A stretch of DNA of 64,000 nucleotides from Isoptericola peretonis (GTDB taxonomy: Bacteria > Actinomycetota > Actinomycetes > Actinomycetales > Cellulomonadaceae), in assembly GCA_023241745.1 (NCBI GenBank), contig JALQCY010000003.1, positions 767,426-831,425 of the forward strand, in the 5' to 3' direction. Made by a program: the position numbers and the translations under genes. The first letter of the stretch is position 1; each line of letters begins with the position of its first letter. Under the pieces are notes generated by a model. The model was not told where the DNA came from. It saw only the letters and a program-made list of their open reading frames with translations, and did not search any database. Positions 23,741 through 32,898 of this stretch are shown piece after piece.

Positions 23741-24190
23741 GTGCTGCGCTACGAGCTCCTGCACCCGGGCCTCGTCGCGGCGCTCGCCGCGGCGGGGCAC
23801 GGGTCTCGCGTGCTGCTGGCCGACGCCAACTACCCGCACTCCACCGGCGCGCGGCCCGGCGCCGCGCGCGTGCACCTCAACCTGCGCCCCGGCCTCCTGA
23901 CCGTGGACCAGGTGCTCGAGGTGCTGCTCGACGCCGTGCCCGTCGAGTCCGCTGCCGTCATGGTGCCGGGCGGCGTGTCGGGCGACGTCGTCGCCGCGGG
24001 GGAGGAGATCCCCGCGCACACGGGCTACCGGGGCCTGCTCGGACCCGGCGTGGGCTGGGACGAGCTGGACCGCTTCGCGTTCTACGACGCCGCCCGGTCG
24101 GACGACGTCGCGGTGCTCGTCGCGACGGGGGACCAGCGCGTCTACGCGAACCTGCTGCTCACGCTCGGCGTCCGCACCCCTGCGCCATAG
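23741..24190 (+). CDS. fucU: L-fucose mutarotase (RbsD/FucU family)
   Basis: This 149-residue protein has the RbsD/FucU hallmarks: AAAGHGSRVLLADANYPHS (His and Asp near the active site), an internal VESAAVMVPGG strand and the C-terminal DRFAFYDAARSDDVAVLVATG and VYANLLLTLGV, which match the RFAFYERAQ and KYGNILLKKGV region known from E. coli FucU. It interconverts alpha- and beta-L-fucose. The GTG start lies 2 bp after the FAH stop. Its last 160 bp are duplicated with about 97% identity at 40773-40931; the C-terminal tail here (RTPAP) differs from that of the copy (RVPEE). Confidence 0.9.
   Translation: MLRYELLHPGLVAALAAAGHGSRVLLADANYPHSTGARPGAARVHLNLRPGLLTVDQVLEVLLDAVPVESAAVMVPGGVSGDVVAAGEEIPAHTGYRGLLGPGVGWDELDRFAFYDAARSDDVAVLVATGDQRVYANLLLTLGVRTPAP
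24016..24175 (+). repeat. Left copy of a 160-bp direct repeat (3' end of fucU)
   Basis: This segment matches 40773-40931 in the same orientation with about five differences (four substitutions and one missing G). It is the only long repeat I found in the window. The two copies bracket the ROK-ABC-glycosidase cluster. Confidence 0.9.
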
Positions 24191-24221
24191 CGTCGGGGAG
24201 AGCCCTGTTCGTTCCGCCGGT

Positions 24222-24248
24222 GCCCCGATTCGTCAGAGGAATCGGGGC
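24222..24248 (+). terminator. Rho-independent-type hairpin after the fucose operon
   Basis: GCCCCGATTC (24222-24231) and GAATCGGGGC (24239-24248) form a perfect 10-bp stem with a 7-base loop, 31 bp after the fucU stop. No T-tract follows. It probably ends the fucose operon. The rest of the 24191-24492 gap holds the promoter region of the ROK gene, including CAGGTAGCCTG (24441-24451), a small palindrome that could be an operator. Confidence 0.65.
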
Positions 24249-24492
24249 TCCGCGTCGGCGTGCGCCGCTGCTCCTCGGCGCCCGGGCATCCAGGTTCACG
24301 CAGCAGATCGACGGCATCGGGCTCCGGTCCGAGGGGGCCCTCACCTGCGGACTCGTCGGTTTGCGAACTTCTGCGGATCGCCCGCCGACGATGGTCATCG
24401 GATCTTTTCGGACTTGAGGGGTGTGCGGACCGTTAATCATCAGGTAGCCTGACTGAAAGTATCCACCGCGGCCACTCGGCCGCCCGGACGAG

Positions 24493-25677
24493 ATGGTCGC
24501 GATGATGCGGAAGTCCCTGTCGGTGAACGAGCGGATGGTCCTCGACCTCCTGCTCGAGCGCCAGTCGGCCTCCCGGGCCATGATCAGCAAGACCACGGGC
24601 CTGTCGAAGCCGTCGACCGGCGAGCTCGTCGTCCGGCTCGTCGAGGCCGGTCTCGTCACGCCCGTGGGCGAGGTCTCGTCGGCCCAGCGGGGACCGAACG
24701 CGGTGCACTTCCGCGCGGTGACCGACCTCTGCCACGTCGCCGGCGTCGAGATGCAGCCGGGCCGGTTCGTGCACGCCGTCGTCTCCGACCTCTCCGGAGC
24801 CGCGCTCTCCGACGTCCGCGTCCCGCAGCGCGGCGACGACCCGGTCGAGACCGTGGCCGAGGCGGTCGCCGCCGCCTGCGCGGAGGCGGGCATCGAGCCG
24901 TCCAGCCTGTGGCAGGTGCTCGCGGGCACTCCCGGCGTCGTGAACCCCCAGGGGGACATGGACTTCGTCTCCGGGCACCCGGCGTGGCGCACGGGCCAGC
25001 GGGGCCGGCTCGCCGCACGTCTCGGCTGCCCCGTCGCGCTCGAGAACGACGTCAACCTCGCCGCCCTCGCGGAGGCCGAGAGCGGCAACGCGGCCGGCAT
25101 CGAGAGCTTTACCCTCCTGCGCCTGGACGAGGGCATCGGCGCCGCGACCGTCGTCAACCGCACGCTGCTGCGGGGCGCACACGGGTACGCGGGCGAGATC
25201 GGCCTCGCGCCGACGACGGGCGGTGGCCGGCTCGGCTCGTCGTCCGCCGGCTTCCAGAGCTTCGTCGGCTCCGCGGCGCTCCAGGACGTGCTCGACCGGT
25301 TGGGGCTCGGTGGCACCTCGCCGGAGCAGGCACTCAGCGACGACGACCCGGGAGAGGCCCTCCGCGCGTTCCGCGGCGAGGCGGCGCGACGCGTCGCCGT
25401 CGTCGTCACCACGATCGCCACCGTCGTCGACCCGCACCGCATCGTCCTTGCCGGGACGGTCGGCATGGCGGGGGCGGCGCGTTTCGCCGCGGAGGTCGAG
25501 GAGCTGCTCCGCGCGGAGTCTCCGCTGCGGACCGAGGTGGTCCCGTCCTCGCTCGGCCCCGGTGGCGTGGTCCGCGGCGCACTGACCCTCCTGCGTGAGG
25601 CCGCGCGGGAGTTCGTCTACGGGATAGGCGCGGTCGCCGCACCCGTCCGGACCTGGCCGGAGCTGCACGGGCCCTGA
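24493..25677 (+). CDS. ROK family transcriptional regulator (HTH + ROK domain)
   Basis: This 394-residue protein has an N-terminal winged HTH (residues about 8-70: VNERMVLDLLLERQ, SRAMISKTTGLSKPSTGELV) fused to a ROK sugar-binding domain with GTPGVVNPQGDM, ENDVNLAALAEAE and EIGLAP. The CxCGxxGC zinc motif of ROK kinases is absent, as in some NagC/XylR-type repressors. It begins the N-glycan-type gene set and is followed 148 bp later by the ABC transporter genes on the same strand. Regulation by an imported oligosaccharide or a monosaccharide product is inferred. Starts at 24493 or 24502 are both possible. Confidence 0.85.
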   Translation: MVAMMRKSLSVNERMVLDLLLERQSASRAMISKTTGLSKPSTGELVVRLVEAGLVTPVGEVSSAQRGPNAVHFRAVTDLCHVAGVEMQPGRFVHAVVSDLSGAALSDVRVPQRGDDPVETVAEAVAAACAEAGIEPSSLWQVLAGTPGVVNPQGDMDFVSGHPAWRTGQRGRLAARLGCPVALENDVNLAALAEAESGNAAGIESFTLLRLDEGIGAATVVNRTLLRGAHGYAGEIGLAPTTGGGRLGSSSAGFQSFVGSAALQDVLDRLGLGGTSPEQALSDDDPGEALRAFRGEAARRVAVVVTTIATVVDPHRIVLAGTVGMAGAARFAAEVEELLRAESPLRTEVVPSSLGPGGVVRGALTLLREAAREFVYGIGAVAAPVRTWPELHGP

Positions 25678-25825
25678 CGAGACACCACGCACGACCCACC
25701 ACGGCACGTCGCACGAGAACGACCTCGGGCGACGGCACCGACCGCCACACCTGTGGATCACCACGGACCGTCTCCAGGTCCGGCCCACCGTCGGGTAGAC
25801 CCCTCACGAGGAACGGCTGAAAACA

Positions 25826-27241
25826 ATGAGCACTCACACCCTCACGTCCGGACCCCGCCGCCGCGGTCGCACGTTCACGAGCGGCGTCACCGGCGTCGTC
25901 GTCACCGCTCTCGCCCTGTCGGCGTGCGGTATCGGCGGCGGTTCCGACGAGGTCGGCGCCAACGGCAAGCCCACCATGGCGGGCAAGTGCGAGCTCTCGG
26001 ACGATGTGACCTCCGACCAGCGGCTGTCAGGTGAGCCGTCCGGTGAGATCACCTTCCAGACCACGGCGCTCAAGCAGGACTTCAGCCCGTACTTCGAGAA
26101 GCTCATCGCGGCCTTCGAGAAGAAGTACCCGGACGTCACGGTGAAGTGGCAGGACGACCCGGGCGACGCCGAGTTCACGCAGCGCCTCGTGACCAACGCG
26201 CAGTCGTGCGACCTGCCCGACGTCGTCAACCTCAACCAGACGACGGCCTACGCGCTCTACCGCGAGAACTTCCTGCTCGACCTCACCACCAAGGGCCCGG
26301 AGGACATCGGCGAGCCCTTCATCCCGTCGGTGTGGGAGTCGCAGAAGTTCCCCGGCGACGAGGACCATTACGTCCTCCCGTGGTACTGGGGCCTGAACGG
26401 CCTGCAGACGTTCAACAAGGACCTCATGAAGGACGCCGGCCTCGACCCGCAGGCCCCGCCGTCGACCGTCATGGAGCAGCTCGACATGGCGAGCCAGATC
26501 GCCGAGAAGTCTGGCGGCGAGTACTACGCGTTCCCGGCGAACCCGTACACGCACGTGCCGAACGACTGGCAGCTCATGAACGCCGCGATCACGAACGCGG
26601 ACGAGACCGAGTTCACGTTCGCGGACGACCCGAAGATCCAGGAGTGGGTGACGAAGTACGCGGAGCTGTACGCGGAGGGAGCGCTGCCGAAGGACACCCT
26701 CTCGAGCGACGTGGACGTCACGCAGCTCTACTCCGCCGGCGACGTCGTGTGGGGCTCCACCAACGCCTCGTTCCTGCGCTACGTGAAGGACACCAACGAG
26801 GCCACCTACGACGTCACGGGCGTCGCCACGCTGTTCGACGCCCGCGGCCACGCGTTCCAGGACGGCCAGCTCATCGGCGTCCCGTCCACGTCGAAGAACC
26901 CCGTCGCGGCGGTCGCCTTCGCGCAGTTCCTGCTGAGCCCGGAGTGGCAGACGGAGTTCGTGTCCAGCCCGCTGGTCTCCAACTTCCCCTCGACCGAGGA
27001 GTCGCTGGACATCCCCAAGTTCACGGACATCACCGGCGACTCGCCGCTCGACGAGGCCAACCGTCTGTCGGTCGAGGCCGCGACGGACGCCGAGAACGTC
27101 TTCATCTTCGCGTGGTCCGACGCCGTGCAGACCGCGGTCGTCTCCGAGCTCCAGCTCGCGATCTCGGGCAAGAAGCCGGTCGACGAGGCGCTCCAGGCCG
27201 CCGAGGACGCCGCGAACCGCATCCTCGAGCAGCAGGGCTGA
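25826..27241 (+). CDS. ABC transporter sugar-binding lipoprotein (family 1)
   Basis: This 471-residue protein has a signal peptide with a lipobox ALSACG near residue 33, and a family 1 extracellular solute-binding fold: GEITFQTTALKQDFSPYFEK, LIAAFEKKYPDVTVKW, and AFAQFLLSPEWQTEF near the C-terminus. It captures an oligosaccharide outside the cell for the two permeases that follow. ATG at 25826 follows GAGGAACGGCTGAAAACA. Permeases start 4 bp downstream. The glycosidases downstream suggest mannose- and fucose-containing glycans as cargo. Confidence 0.88.
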   Translation: MSTHTLTSGPRRRGRTFTSGVTGVVVTALALSACGIGGGSDEVGANGKPTMAGKCELSDDVTSDQRLSGEPSGEITFQTTALKQDFSPYFEKLIAAFEKKYPDVTVKWQDDPGDAEFTQRLVTNAQSCDLPDVVNLNQTTAYALYRENFLLDLTTKGPEDIGEPFIPSVWESQKFPGDEDHYVLPWYWGLNGLQTFNKDLMKDAGLDPQAPPSTVMEQLDMASQIAEKSGGEYYAFPANPYTHVPNDWQLMNAAITNADETEFTFADDPKIQEWVTKYAELYAEGALPKDTLSSDVDVTQLYSAGDVVWGSTNASFLRYVKDTNEATYDVTGVATLFDARGHAFQDGQLIGVPSTSKNPVAAVAFAQFLLSPEWQTEFVSSPLVSNFPSTEESLDIPKFTDITGDSPLDEANRLSVEAATDAENVFIFAWSDAVQTAVVSELQLAISGKKPVDEALQAAEDAANRILEQQG

Positions 27242-27244
27242 CCG

Positions 27245-28234
27245 ATGGCGACCGACGTCTACGCGGGGACCCTGGCCGCCGGTGAGCAGGCGGCCAGGGT
27301 CACCCGGCCCAGCCGGACGCGCTCCCGCCGTCCGCGTCCGACCTCGGGAGCGGCGCTCTACCGGCCCTGGTGGACCCCGTGGCTGTGGGTCGCGCCGGCG
27401 ATCATCGTCATCGGGGTGTTCGGGGTCTTCCCGTTCCTCAACACCATCCTGCTGTCCTTCACGGACGCCCGGCCGCTCGGTGGCGGTGGCGACTGGGTCG
27501 GCCTGGACAACTACTCGCGCATGGTCGCGGACCCGGCGTTCTGGCTCGCGGTGCGCAACTCCGTGCTCTACGCGGTCGTCGCGGTCCCGCTGCTCGTGGT
27601 GCTGCCGCTGATGCTCGCGCAGCTCGTGTACAAGAAGGTCCCCGCCATCGGGTTCTTCCGGACGGCGTTCTACGCACCCGTGGTCGCGTCGATGGTCGCG
27701 GTCGCGCTGGTGTGGCAGAACCTCGTCTCCGAGAACGGGCCGATCAACACCGCGCTCACGCAGGTCGGGATCATCGACTCCCCGATCCCCTTTCTGTCGG
27801 ACACGACGCTGCTGCTCCTCACGGCCATCGCGCTGACCGTCTGGAAGGGCCTCGGGTGGTACATGATCTTCTACCTCTCCGCCCTGGCCAGCGTGCCCAA
27901 GGATCTCTACGAGGCCGCGTCGCTCGACGGCGCCGGAACGTTCCGCCAGTTCGTCCACGTCACCGTCCCCGGCGTCCGCCTCACGATGCTGCTCGTCGGC
28001 ATCATGTCGGGCATCGGCTCCCTACGGGTGTTCACCGAGATCTACATCCTCGGTGGCGCGACGGGCGGCGTCGGCGGCCAGGCACGGACCCTGCCGTTCT
28101 ACATCCGGGACGTCGCGCTCGACCCGATCTCGGGGAACGTCGGCTACGGCGCGGCGATCTCCGTCGCCCTGTTCGTCCTCACGATCGGTCTCGCGGTCGC
28201 GTCGCACAAGCTCGGCTCCAAGGAGGAGGACTGA
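27245..28234 (+). CDS. ABC transporter permease (MalF-type)
   Basis: This 329-residue membrane protein has about six helices and the binding-protein-dependent EAA loop YEAASLDGAGTFRQFVHVTV, which contacts the ATPase. A basic N-terminal tail of about 45 residues precedes the first helix (WVAPAIIVIGVFGVFPFLN). It lies between the binding protein and the second permease, overlapping the latter by one base (TGATG). No ATPase gene is present, so a shared MsiK-like ATPase elsewhere is likely. Confidence 0.9.
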   Translation: MATDVYAGTLAAGEQAARVTRPSRTRSRRPRPTSGAALYRPWWTPWLWVAPAIIVIGVFGVFPFLNTILLSFTDARPLGGGGDWVGLDNYSRMVADPAFWLAVRNSVLYAVVAVPLLVVLPLMLAQLVYKKVPAIGFFRTAFYAPVVASMVAVALVWQNLVSENGPINTALTQVGIIDSPIPFLSDTTLLLLTAIALTVWKGLGWYMIFYLSALASVPKDLYEAASLDGAGTFRQFVHVTVPGVRLTMLLVGIMSGIGSLRVFTEIYILGGATGGVGGQARTLPFYIRDVALDPISGNVGYGAAISVALFVLTIGLAVASHKLGSKEED

Positions 28235-29076
28235 TGACCTGGTGGCGCACGCACGGGCGCACCCGCGCGCTCGTGACGCGGTACGTTCTCCTGCTGGTCG
28301 TGCTCGCGATCTCCGTGGGACCGCTCCTGTGGCAGTTCTTCTCGTCCCTCAAGGGACCGCAGGACGCCCTGTACGGGAGCAGCGCGACCTTCTTCCCGGC
28401 GAACCCGACGTTCGCGGCCTACCAGACCGTGTTCGAGCAGGTGCCGATGGGCATGTACATCCGCAACAGCCTGATCATGTGCCTGCTCACGGTCTTCTCG
28501 CAGGTCGTCTTCCCGACGCTCGCGGGCTACATGCTCTCGCGCCAGGGGTGGCGGGGCCGCGGCGTCTTCTACTGGGTGCTCATTATCTCGATGATGTTCC
28601 CGTTCGAGTCGATCATGGTCTCGCTGTACACCCAGATCACCGACCTCGGCCTCGACGACTCGTTCATCGGCGTCTGGCTGCCCGGCGCGATCGCGGCGGT
28701 CAACGTCCTCATCACGCGGGCCGCGTTCAGCGCCGTGCCGAACGAGGTCGAGGACGCCGCGATGCTCGACGGCGCCGGAGAGCTCCGCAGGTTCTGGAAG
28801 ATCTACCTCCCCGCGGCGCGGGGCGCGATGGTCGTCGTCGTCATCAACTCGTTCATCGCCGCGTGGGACGACTTCCTGTGGCCGTTCATCGTGCTGCGGT
28901 CGGAAGAGCTGTACACGCTCTCCCTCGGCCTGTCGCGCCTCGCGTCCTCGTCCCTCTCGTACGACCCGCGCGTCACCATGGCCGGGTCCATCATCGCCAT
29001 CGTGCCGATCCTCGTGCTCTTCGTCGCACTGCAGCGGTACTTCTTCAAGGGTGTGGAATCAGGAGCAGTGAAGTGA
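28234..29076 (+). CDS. Carbohydrate ABC transporter permease (MalG-type)
   Basis: This 280-residue MalG-like protein has six predicted helices, with EDAAMLDGAGELRRFWKIYL as the EAA loop and the C-terminal RYFFKGVESGAVK typical of the family. ATG at 28234 overlaps the upstream TGA and has GGAGGAGGA just before it. The stop codon overlaps the GTG start of the next gene (fucosidase), indicating that import and hydrolysis are produced from one mRNA. Confidence 0.9.
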   Translation: MTWWRTHGRTRALVTRYVLLLVVLAISVGPLLWQFFSSLKGPQDALYGSSATFFPANPTFAAYQTVFEQVPMGMYIRNSLIMCLLTVFSQVVFPTLAGYMLSRQGWRGRGVFYWVLIISMMFPFESIMVSLYTQITDLGLDDSFIGVWLPGAIAAVNVLITRAAFSAVPNEVEDAAMLDGAGELRRFWKIYLPAARGAMVVVVINSFIAAWDDFLWPFIVLRSEELYTLSLGLSRLASSSLSYDPRVTMAGSIIAIVPILVLFVALQRYFFKGVESGAVK

Positions 29077-30374
29077 CCTCGAACCAGGGCGTCGTCCAGG
29101 ACGTCGCGGCCAAGGACGTCATCGTGCCGACGGCGGAGCAGCTGCGCTGGCAGCGGCTCGAGGTGGGCATGTTCTTCCACTTCGGCATCAACACGTTCCA
29201 CGCCAAGGAGTGGAGCGACGGCTCCCTGCCGGCGTCGTCGTTCGACCCGACCGAGCTCGACGCCGACGAGTGGGTGGCGCTCGCCGTGGCCGCGGGCGCG
29301 ACGTACGTGGTGCTCACCGCGAAGCACCACGACGGGTTCTGCCTGTGGCCCACCGCGACCACCGACTACTCCGTCGCCTCGTCGCCGTGGCGCGACGGGA
29401 AGGGCGACGTGGTGGCCGAGGTCGCCGCGGCGTGCCGTGCCGCGGGAATCGGCCTCGGCCTGTACCTGTCCCCCTGGGACCGGAACCACCCGGCCTACCA
29501 GGACCCGGAGGCGTACGCCGACGTCTACGTCGCCCAGCTCACCGAGCTCTGCACCCGGTACGGGCCGCTCGTCGAGCTGTGGTTCGACGGCGCGGGCTCC
29601 GAGGGGTACTCCTACGACTGGGCGCGCACCATGGAGGTCGCGCACACGCACCAGCCGCAGGCGATGGTGTTCAACATGGGCGCCCCGACGATCCGGTGGG
29701 TCGGCAACGAGGACGGGCTCGCGAGCGACCCCGTCGAGTACGTCGTGCACCACACGCAGATGAGCAACTACACGGTCGTCACGACGCAGTTCGCGGAGGC
29801 GCTGTACCTGCCCCCGGAGTGCGACGTGTCCGTGCGCCGGGGCTGGTTCTGGGCCGAGGACGACGAGCCCAAGTCGCTGGAGCACCTGCTGGCGATCTAC
29901 TACCGGTCCGTCGGCCTGGGCGCGAACCTGCTGCTCAACGTCCCGCCGGATCGTCGCGGGCGCATCGACCCGGCGGACGCCGCGGTGGTCACGGCGTTCG
30001 GGGACGAGATTCGTGCGCGATTCGGGGACCCCGTCGTGGCGGCCCTCACCCGCACCGGGGACACCACGTGGCGCGCCGACCTCGGCGACGAGCCCGTCGA
30101 GCTCGACCACGTGCTGGTCCGGGAGGACCTCACGGCCGGCCAGCGGGTCGCCCGGCACGACGTACGCCTCGGCGGGACCGTGGTGGCCGCGGGCGGCACG
30201 GTCGGCGCCGGGCGGCTGCACGTCGTCGACGCACCCGCCATGCGGGAGCTCGAGATCGAGCTGGAGGGCCCGGGCGCCCGCCTCGCGGAGGTGCTGGTGT
30301 ACCGGACCGGCCACCGGACCGCCCCGGTGGTCCCGGAGGACTACAGCGCGCCGACCGACTACCCGGAGGACTGA
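29073..30374 (+). CDS. Alpha-L-fucosidase, GH29 (cytoplasmic, in the N-glycan operon)
   Basis: This 433-residue protein has GMFFHFGINTFHAKEW, LTAKHHDGFCLWPT, LVELWFDGAG with Asp172 in the place of the catalytic nucleophile, and GANLLLNVPPDRRGRI. A C-terminal domain of about 100 residues may be a carbohydrate-binding or galactose-binding-like module. No signal peptide is present. The GTG at 29073 overlaps the permease stop (GTGA), with AGGAG upstream. It is only distantly similar to the GH29 at 18555, so the two probably have different linkage preferences. Core-fucose removal from N-glycan fragments is the inferred role. Confidence 0.87.
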   Translation: MTSNQGVVQDVAAKDVIVPTAEQLRWQRLEVGMFFHFGINTFHAKEWSDGSLPASSFDPTELDADEWVALAVAAGATYVVLTAKHHDGFCLWPTATTDYSVASSPWRDGKGDVVAEVAAACRAAGIGLGLYLSPWDRNHPAYQDPEAYADVYVAQLTELCTRYGPLVELWFDGAGSEGYSYDWARTMEVAHTHQPQAMVFNMGAPTIRWVGNEDGLASDPVEYVVHHTQMSNYTVVTTQFAEALYLPPECDVSVRRGWFWAEDDEPKSLEHLLAIYYRSVGLGANLLLNVPPDRRGRIDPADAAVVTAFGDEIRARFGDPVVAALTRTGDTTWRADLGDEPVELDHVLVREDLTAGQRVARHDVRLGGTVVAAGGTVGAGRLHVVDAPAMRELEIELEGPGARLAEVLVYRTGHRTAPVVPEDYSAPTDYPED

Positions 30375-30378
30375 GCAC

Positions 30379-32898
30379 GTGCACGACCGGAGCCCGCAGG
30401 GCACGACCGCCGCCGGGACCGTCCACCGGGTGGACCTGGGCGGTCCGGGCTGGACCGTGCGGTGGGAGGAAGGCCTCCCCGCCGGTGGCGCGGGGCCTTC
30501 CGGCGACGTCGTCGCGCGCCTGCGAGACAGGATCCCGGCGTCGGTCCCGGGGTGCGTCCACGACGACCTGCTCGCCGCGGGCGTCATCGCGGACCCGTAC
30601 GTCGACGACAACGCCGCGGCGGTGCGCTGGGTGGGCGAGAGCGACTGGGTGTACGAGGCGGACGTCGAGCTGACGGACGCCCACACGGCGGGCCGGGTCG
30701 AGCTCGTCCTCGACGGCCTCGCGACCGTCGCCACGGTCCGCGTCAACGGCCGTGAGGCCGTGGCCACGGCGAACATGCACCGCTCGTACGCGGTCGACGT
30801 GTCGGCGCTCGTCCGCCTCGGCGTGAACCGGCTCGCCGTCGAGCTCTCCTCGGCCGCGCGGGCGATGCTCGACGCCGACGACGGCACCCTGCCGTACGAC
30901 TGGGCCTACCCGTACAACCGGCTGCGCGTCATGGCGTCGAGCGTGGGGTGGGACTGGGCGCCCCCGCTGGTGTCGGCCGGCCTGTGGCGCCCCGCCCGGA
31001 TCGAGGCGTGGAGCGGCGTGCGGCTGCGGTCGCACGCGCGCGGCGAGGTCTCGGCGGACCTCGCCGGGCGCCGGGTCGTGGTCGCCGTCGAGCTCGACGG
31101 GCAGGACGGTGGCGTCGCCACGGGCGAGGTCGAGCTCGGCCTCGGCGGGCACCGGTCGAGGCACGTGGTGACCGGTCGCGACGAGATCGTCCTCGACGTG
31201 CCGGACGCCGAGCTGTGGTGGCCGCACGGGTACGGCGCCGCGACGCTCCACGACGTGACCGTCAGTCTGGTCGGGACGGACCAGGAGCAGACCCACCGGG
31301 TCGGGCTGCGGCACGTCGACCTCGACACGACGCCCGACGCGACCGGGCGCCGGTTCGTCGTCGTGGTCAACGGGCGCGAGATCTTCGCGCTCGGCGCGAA
31401 CTGGATCCCCGACGAGCTGCTGGTCTCGCGCATGACGGCCGAGCGCTACGTGCAGCGCGTGGACCAGGCGGTCGCCGCGAACATGAACATGCTGCGCGTG
31501 TGGGGCGGCGGCGTCTACGAGGACGACGCGTTCTACTCAGCCTGCGACGCCGCGGGCGTGCTGGTCTGGCAGGACTTCGCGTTCGCGTGCGCCGCCTACC
31601 CCGAGGAGGAGCCGCTGCGCTCCGAGGTCGAGGCGGAGGCGCGCGAGCAGGTGCGCCGCCTCGCCGCGCACCCGAGCGTCGTCGTGTGGAACGGCTCCAA
31701 CGAGAACCTCCAGGGCTGGAGCGACTGGGGCTGGCCCGAACGCGTCGGGACCCGCACGTGGGGCGAGGGGTACTACCGCGAGCTCCTGCCGCGCGTCGTC
31801 GCCGCGGAGGCCCCCGGCACCCCGTACGTGCCGTCGAGCCCGTTCTCCTCGACCGACGGCGTCGGGCCGAACGTCGACGGGGAGGGCACGAGCCACCTCT
31901 GGGACCAGTGGAACCTGTACGACTACACGACGTACCGCCACCACGTCCCGCGATTCGCCGCCGAGCTCGGCTTCCAGGCCCCGCCCACGTGGGCGACGCT
32001 CTCGGCCGCGCTCACCGAGCGCCCGGTCGACGTCCGGGGCGCCGCCCTCGCGACCCGTCAGCGGCAGGTCGGCGGGATGCGCCATCTCTTGCGACGGCTC
32101 GACGGGCACGTCCCCGATCCCGACCGTCTGCTCGACGACGTCGACGACTGGTCGTGGGCGACCCAGCTCAACCAGGCTGAAGCCCTGCGCACCGCCGCCG
32201 ACCACCTGCGCGGGTCGTGGCCGCGCACCGCCGGCATGCTCGTGTGGCAGCTCAACGACGCGTGGCCGGGGATCTCCTGGTCGGTCGTCGACCACGGCGG
32301 GCGGCCCAAGCCGGGCTGGCACGCGCTGCGCCGGGCGTACGCGCCGCGCACCCTCTCGATCCAGGCGCACGACGGCGCGCCCCGGGTCGTCCTCGTCAAC
32401 GACACCGACGCGGTGTGGCAGGCGAGCGTCGTCGTGCGGCGCGTGCACGTCGTGGGCGGCCCGCTGGGCGCCCCGGCGGAGGCGGAGCAGACCGTCGTGG
32501 TCGCGCCCCGCTCGGTAGCACGGTGGGACGTGCCGCCGCAGGTCGCGCTCGCCGGGGCGCGCCGCGACGAGGTGCTCGTGGCGGACTGCGACGGCCTGCG
32601 CGCGTGGTCCGCGCTGTGTCGCGAGGACGGCGTGCGCTGGGCGCGGCCGGCCCCGACCGTCGAGGCTTCGCGGACCCCGCAGGGCTGGCGGGTGCGGATC
32701 ACAGCGGACGTCGTGACCTGCGACGTCGCGCTGCTCGTCGACCGGCTCGACCCGGCGGCGCGGGTCGACGACCTGCTGACCTTCCTGCTTCCCGGCGAGA
32801 CCGTCGAGCTCGACGTGACCGGCGCCGAGGCCGCCGATCCGGCGGCGTTCGGCGCACGCCCCGTACTGAGGACGAGGAACGACCTGTGGCACCGATGA
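30379..32898 (+). CDS. Beta-mannosidase, GH2
   Basis: This 839-residue enzyme has the GH2 order: N-terminal jelly roll (VPGCVHDDLLAAG, ESDWVYEADVEL), immunoglobulin-like domain, TIM barrel and C-terminal beta domains. The acid/base is Glu442 in WNGSNEN and the nucleophile is Glu529 in AAELGFQAPPTW; both contexts are those of beta-mannosidases. GTG at 30379 is 5 bp after the fucosidase stop. It has no signal peptide. In N-glycans it would cleave the single beta-1,4-mannose from GlcNAc. The gene overlaps the GH3 start by four bases. Confidence 0.9.
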   Translation: MHDRSPQGTTAAGTVHRVDLGGPGWTVRWEEGLPAGGAGPSGDVVARLRDRIPASVPGCVHDDLLAAGVIADPYVDDNAAAVRWVGESDWVYEADVELTDAHTAGRVELVLDGLATVATVRVNGREAVATANMHRSYAVDVSALVRLGVNRLAVELSSAARAMLDADDGTLPYDWAYPYNRLRVMASSVGWDWAPPLVSAGLWRPARIEAWSGVRLRSHARGEVSADLAGRRVVVAVELDGQDGGVATGEVELGLGGHRSRHVVTGRDEIVLDVPDAELWWPHGYGAATLHDVTVSLVGTDQEQTHRVGLRHVDLDTTPDATGRRFVVVVNGREIFALGANWIPDELLVSRMTAERYVQRVDQAVAANMNMLRVWGGGVYEDDAFYSACDAAGVLVWQDFAFACAAYPEEEPLRSEVEAEAREQVRRLAAHPSVVVWNGSNENLQGWSDWGWPERVGTRTWGEGYYRELLPRVVAAEAPGTPYVPSSPFSSTDGVGPNVDGEGTSHLWDQWNLYDYTTYRHHVPRFAAELGFQAPPTWATLSAALTERPVDVRGAALATRQRQVGGMRHLLRRLDGHVPDPDRLLDDVDDWSWATQLNQAEALRTAADHLRGSWPRTAGMLVWQLNDAWPGISWSVVDHGGRPKPGWHALRRAYAPRTLSIQAHDGAPRVVLVNDTDAVWQASVVVRRVHVVGGPLGAPAEAEQTVVVAPRSVARWDVPPQVALAGARRDEVLVADCDGLRAWSALCREDGVRWARPAPTVEASRTPQGWRVRITADVVTCDVALLVDRLDPAARVDDLLTFLLPGETVELDVTGAEAADPAAFGARPVLRTRNDLWHR